64,000 nucleotides of DNA from Bacteroidales bacterium. GTDB taxonomy: Bacteria > Bacteroidota > Bacteroidia > Bacteroidales > P3. Each line of letters begins with the position of its first letter. The stretch's first letter is position 1. The notes below the pieces were generated by a model that saw nothing but the letters and a program-made list of their open reading frames with translations, searched no databases and was not told the origin of the DNA. Both the position numbers and the translations under genes were made by a program. This document shows, piece after piece, positions 60,737 through 64,000 of the stretch. The DNA is taken from NCBI GenBank assembly GCA_024400505.1, contig JAKSMP010000006.1:1-64000 (forward strand), given 5' to 3'.

Positions 60737-62200
60737 ATGAAACACGGTTTTGACAACGAGAAGTATCTCAACATTCAGTCCGAGCACATTAAGGAGCGTA
60801 TCGCCCAGTTCGGCAACAAACTTTATCTTGAATTTGGTGGCAAACTCTTCGACGACTATCATGCCAGTCGTGTATTGCCTGGTTTCGAGCCTGATAGCAA
60901 GCTCAAAATGCTTATGCAACTGCGCGATCAGGCCGAGATTGTCATCGTTATCAGCGCCAAAGATATCGAGAAAAACAAAGTGCGTGGTGACCTTGGCATC
61001 ACCTATGATGTTGACGTATTGCGTCTCCGCGAAGCCTTCATGAGCCGTGGGCTCTACGTTGGTTCCGTCACCATCACTCAATACAGTGGCCAACCCAGCG
61101 CCCAAGCATTCCGCGAACGTCTCGAACGCCTTGGCATCAATTGCTATTATCTTTATCTTATTCCTGGCTATCCAACCGATGTAAAAAAAATCTGCTCCGA
61201 TGAAGGTTTTGGCCGCAACGAGTACATTGAAACCTCTCGTCCCCTTGTAGTCATTACAGCTCCTGGTCCCGGAAGTGGAAAGATGGCCACCTGCCTCAGC
61301 CAGCTCTATCAAGAAAACAAGCGCGGCATCAAAGCTGGTTACGCCAAGTTTGAGACCTTCCCCATTTGGAGCATTCCACTGAAACACCCCGTAAATGTAG
61401 CCTACGAAGCAGCCACCGCCGACCTCAACGATGTGAACATGATTGACCCCTTCCATCTGGAAGCCTACGGCAAAACTGCAATCAACTACAATCGTGATAT
61501 CGAAATCTTCCCCGTGCTCAATGCCATCTTTGAAGGCATTTATGGTGAAAACCCCTACAAATCCCCCACCGACATGGGCGTAAATATGGCAGGTTTCTGC
61601 ATCTGCGACGACGATGTTTGCTGCCAAGCATCCAAGGATGAAATCATCCGCCGCTACTTTGCTGCCCTTTGCAACTTTGCCGAAGGCAAGTGCAGCCAGC
61701 GCGAAGTGGAGCAAAACGCTCTGCTGATGAAACAGATGAAGATTACCACCGACGACCGTCGCACCACCATCGCTGCCCGCCAACGTGCAGAAGAAGAGGG
61801 TACTCCTGCTGCAGCCATTGAGTTAGCCGATGGCACCATCCTCACCGCCCACAGCAGCGAACTTCTTGGTGCATGTGCAGCCCTCATTCTTAATGCCACC
61901 AAGCATTTGGCCGGTATCGACCACAGCATCAAGTTGATTTCCCAGCAGGTCATTGAACCCATTCAGAACACCAAGACCAAGATGCTCCACGGCAAGAATC
62001 CTCGCCTCCACACTGACGAAGTACTCGTTGCCCTTTCCATCCTCAGCCTCACCGACAGCAACTGCCGCCAAGCACTGGACAAACTCCCTCTCTTGGAAGG
62101 CTGCCAAGTGCACACCACCGTGATGTTGGGCGAAGTTGATCGCAAAATCTTCAAGAAACTCGGCATCGGCCTCACCTGCGACCCCACCCCCAAAAGATAA
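60737..62200 (+). CDS. DUF1846 family protein
   Basis: A 487-residue protein; start MKHGFDNEKYLNIQSEHI is the family's usual N-terminus (GFDNEKYLKLQ). Diagnostic blocks: LYLEFGGKLFDDYHASRVLPGF, VVITAPGPGSGKMATCLSQLY (a P-loop-like Gly-rich turn), DMGVNMAGFCICDDDVC and LHTDEVLVALSILSLTDSNC. The fold is known from structures; its molecular role is not established. Single gene flanked by terminators. Confidence 0.92.
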   Translation: MKHGFDNEKYLNIQSEHIKERIAQFGNKLYLEFGGKLFDDYHASRVLPGFEPDSKLKMLMQLRDQAEIVIVISAKDIEKNKVRGDLGITYDVDVLRLREAFMSRGLYVGSVTITQYSGQPSAQAFRERLERLGINCYYLYLIPGYPTDVKKICSDEGFGRNEYIETSRPLVVITAPGPGSGKMATCLSQLYQENKRGIKAGYAKFETFPIWSIPLKHPVNVAYEAATADLNDVNMIDPFHLEAYGKTAINYNRDIEIFPVLNAIFEGIYGENPYKSPTDMGVNMAGFCICDDDVCCQASKDEIIRRYFAALCNFAEGKCSQREVEQNALLMKQMKITTDDRRTTIAARQRAEEEGTPAAAIELADGTILTAHSSELLGACAALILNATKHLAGIDHSIKLISQQVIEPIQNTKTKMLHGKNPRLHTDEVLVALSILSLTDSNCRQALDKLPLLEGCQVHTTVMLGEVDRKIFKKLGIGLTCDPTPKR

Positions 62201-62220
62201 TCCCCACACTTTATAGCATA

Positions 62221-62263
62221 AAAAGTGAGTGCTCACATCCGTGCAGCACTCACTTTTTTTATC
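62221..62263 (+). terminator. terminator hairpin after the DUF1846 gene
   Basis: A perfect 13-bp stem (62221-62233 with 62245-62257), followed by further Ts. It also sits at the 3' end of the convergent radical SAM gene. Confidence 0.92.
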
Positions 62264-62281
62264 CCTAAGAACAACTAATAC

Positions 62282-64000
62282 CTATCGATTCTTGTTCTTA
62301 CCTTTTTTATCTTTCTTTCTCAATCCAGGGAACCAACTGCGCACGGGCTGGTCAAGACCAAGATCGTTCATATAGTTGAATGTGGCCATCTTTAGGCCAC
62401 GGCCAACTTCTTCAATATCGTAGTCAAATTGGCCGCCTTGAGGGTAGCACCAATCCACCTCGTTGTTGCAGAATGGATTCGGTTCATAATTAACTCTCTG
62501 GGCTCCATACTTTTCCGGATTATGCCCCGATGGGCTGTGGCATGTCATAGCATACCTATGCCAGAAAGCACTCTGCACTATACCTTCATCAAACATCTGT
62601 CGCACAGTTTCCAAAGCGCCCAGCGTTTCCTCCAGCGTTTCGGTGGGGAAACCATACATCAAATAAGTGTGCACCATGATACCCGCTTCACGAAAATGAC
62701 GGCAAGCATCCACTGTCTGCTGAATGGTAACACCTTTGTCTATCAATTTCAGCAATCTGTCCGAAGCCACTTCTAGTCCGCCACTCACAGCCACGCAGCC
62801 TGCATCGGCCATCAAATCGCACAACTCCTGCGTATAAGCCTTCTCAAATCGGATATTGCCCCAAAAACTCACCACCAGCCTGCGGTTGAGAATTTCCTCG
62901 CAAACCTCGCGAAGCAGTTTTGGTGGCACAGCTTCATCCACAAAATGGAATCCGCTCACTCCCGTCTGCCGCATCACATGTTCCATTCGGTCCACCACCG
63001 TGGCGGCTGTGGGTGTATCGTATCGGCCAATGTAGTCAAGCCGAGTGTCACAGAACGCACAGCGATGCCAGTAGCATCCATGTGCCATCATCATCTTATT
63101 CCACTTTCCTTGACTCCACAGTCGGTGCATCGGATTGGTCATCTCGGCCATTGAAAGATACTTATCCAACGGCAATCCATCAAAATCGGGTGCTGGCAAT
63201 TCCTCGTTAGGAATATATTCTTCATTGGGTACCAGCGTTGGACACTCAGCCGTAAGTGTGCGCACCAGCTTGTCTTCTCCCACCTTATGTTCTAGATACT
63301 GAGCCAGTCGCCACATAGGTAGCTCTCCATCGTCGATGGTGATAAAATCGCAATACTGGAAGATACGCGTATCACGTAGTTGTCGCCACTCCGTATTGGG
63401 GAACCCTCCCCCCAGCACCACTGTGCATTCCCCCAACTGCTTCAAATATTGTCCACAACGCAACGCTCCGTACAAGCAGCCCGGGAATGGTATAGAAAAA
63501 CCAACTACATCGGGGTGCACTTTCGCCAAGTGCTCTTGCAGCAACGACAGCATCAACTCATCAATAATGGTTTTTGGGGCTTGCAATCCACCCTCCATCT
63601 CATCAAAATTCGGTGCATAATTGGCCAAATGTTCGGCATAGCGGATGAGGTCAAAGTTGGGGTCGGTATGATCTCTTATGTAGTCAGCAATATCTTCAAT
63701 AAAAAGCGTAGCCAGATAGCGTGCCTTATCCTCTGTGCCCGAGGTGCCGAATGCCCATTCCATATCTGCCAGTTGGGCAAAACGAGGTCCCTCTGGAAGC
63801 AGACTTCTGTTGGCAATGCGAGTGGCCAGCGTATTATCTTCGCCCCGCAAATAACGCAACACTGTTTCCACCACATCAGCACATCTCATCACGTATGCTT
63901 TCTCATCTTCACTATCTATATTAGAGGCATAGCCGCTCAACCAAGCCTTGCTATAAATCCTGTCAATCATTTCAATACCCAAATCGGCCTGCACCACCTC
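62282..64000 (-). CDS. B12-binding radical SAM protein (5' end beyond window)
   Basis: At least 571 residues; the frame is open to the right edge, so the N-terminus is missing. VGFSIPFPGCLYGALRCGQYLKQL to VVLGGGFPNTEW looks like a cobalamin-binding Rossmann domain (about 155-235 of the visible part). The radical SAM barrel follows with GCYWHRCAFCD as cluster motif (spacing C-x4-C-x2-C), and GGLEVASDRLLKLIDKGVT and HTYLMYGFPTETLEE as later blocks. The C-terminus is Lys/Asn-rich. Family members catalyse methylations or rearrangements; substrate unknown. Confidence 0.88.
   Translation of the reverse strand, partial: EVVQADLGIEMIDRIYSKAWLSGYASNIDSEDEKAYVMRCADVVETVLRYLRGEDNTLATRIANRSLLPEGPRFAQLADMEWAFGTSGTEDKARYLATLFIEDIADYIRDHTDPNFDLIRYAEHLANYAPNFDEMEGGLQAPKTIIDELMLSLLQEHLAKVHPDVVGFSIPFPGCLYGALRCGQYLKQLGECTVVLGGGFPNTEWRQLRDTRIFQYCDFITIDDGELPMWRLAQYLEHKVGEDKLVRTLTAECPTLVPNEEYIPNEELPAPDFDGLPLDKYLSMAEMTNPMHRLWSQGKWNKMMMAHGCYWHRCAFCDTRLDYIGRYDTPTAATVVDRMEHVMRQTGVSGFHFVDEAVPPKLLREVCEEILNRRLVVSFWGNIRFEKAYTQELCDLMADAGCVAVSGGLEVASDRLLKLIDKGVTIQQTVDACRHFREAGIMVHTYLMYGFPTETLEETLGALETVRQMFDEGIVQSAFWHRYAMTCHSPSGHNPEKYGAQRVNYEPNPFCNNEVDWCYPQGGQFDYDIEEVGRGLKMATFNYMNDLGLDQPVRSWFPGLRKKDKKGKNKNR

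Overview
The window comes from a Bacteroidota genome, most likely order Bacteroidales. Three things point there: clear type IX secretion genes (PorU, PorV, PorP/SprF, a GldJ-type lipoprotein), cargo carrying a type IX C-terminal sorting domain, and promoters of the Bacteroidetes form TTTG-N19/20-TAnnTTTG. A HydF gene, an AtoE-type short-chain fatty acid carrier and a host-glycan glycosidase fit an anaerobic gut or mucosal lifestyle. The genus cannot be fixed from what is visible.

Layout. The left edge holds the first bases of a 16S rRNA gene on the minus strand with its promoter. Positions 0.6-8.5 kb hold an operon for a tandem flavoprotein, a small membrane protein and a type IX cargo protein, then an esterase with a LysM tail, a phosphoribosyltransferase, a lipoprotein, and a GNAT-HD fusion overlapping a DUF456 gene. 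Positions 8.6-11.5 kb hold a small basic protein divergent from a LysR regulator that lacks the OxyR cysteines, followed by a glutathione peroxidase and a nitroreductase. Positions 11.7-16.0 kb are a compact heavy-metal module: permease with a metal-binding tail, HMA-AraC regulator, TonB-dependent receptor and secreted metal-binding protein. HydF and dihydrofolate reductase follow. Positions 17.8-27.2 kb on the minus strand hold MATE, PhzF, AtoE, alkaline phosphatase, uracil phosphoribosyltransferase, and a tatA-tatC-GH89 run.

Positions 27.2-31.9 kb are an accessory, repeat-rich interval. It holds an XRE-like regulator, a BspA-type 26-residue-repeat lipoprotein bracketed by direct repeats, three copies of a hairpin element, a possible gene remnant, a 186-residue protein of unknown family and four consecutive hairpins. 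Positions 31.9-39 kb form a minus-strand membrane/redox block: Tat-exported aldo-keto reductase, CPBP protease, TPM/zinc-ribbon protein, YitT, a NapH-NapG-like fusion and a small membrane protein. Positions 39-41.7 kb carry a di-iron repair protein, a pseudo-receiver LuxR regulator and an MFS carrier.

Positions 41.7-50.4 kb are mostly housekeeping: nitroreductase, MurF-Alr fusion, DUF2851, acyltransferase, DnaJ, GrpE, OstA-like. Positions 50.4-58.2 kb are a type IX secretion locus with gldJ and porP facing away from porU and porV. IspF, ClpS, NfeD, FloA, DUF1846 and a radical SAM protein cut by the window edge finish the window.

The items most worth follow-up are the two-hairpin dispersed element and gene-bracketing repeats in 27-32 kb, helically phased 11/22-bp repeat arrays at three intergenic sites, the metal module with an HMA-fused regulator, and the pseudo-receiver/di-iron stress operon. 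All family names come from recognising motifs by eye; no database search was possible.
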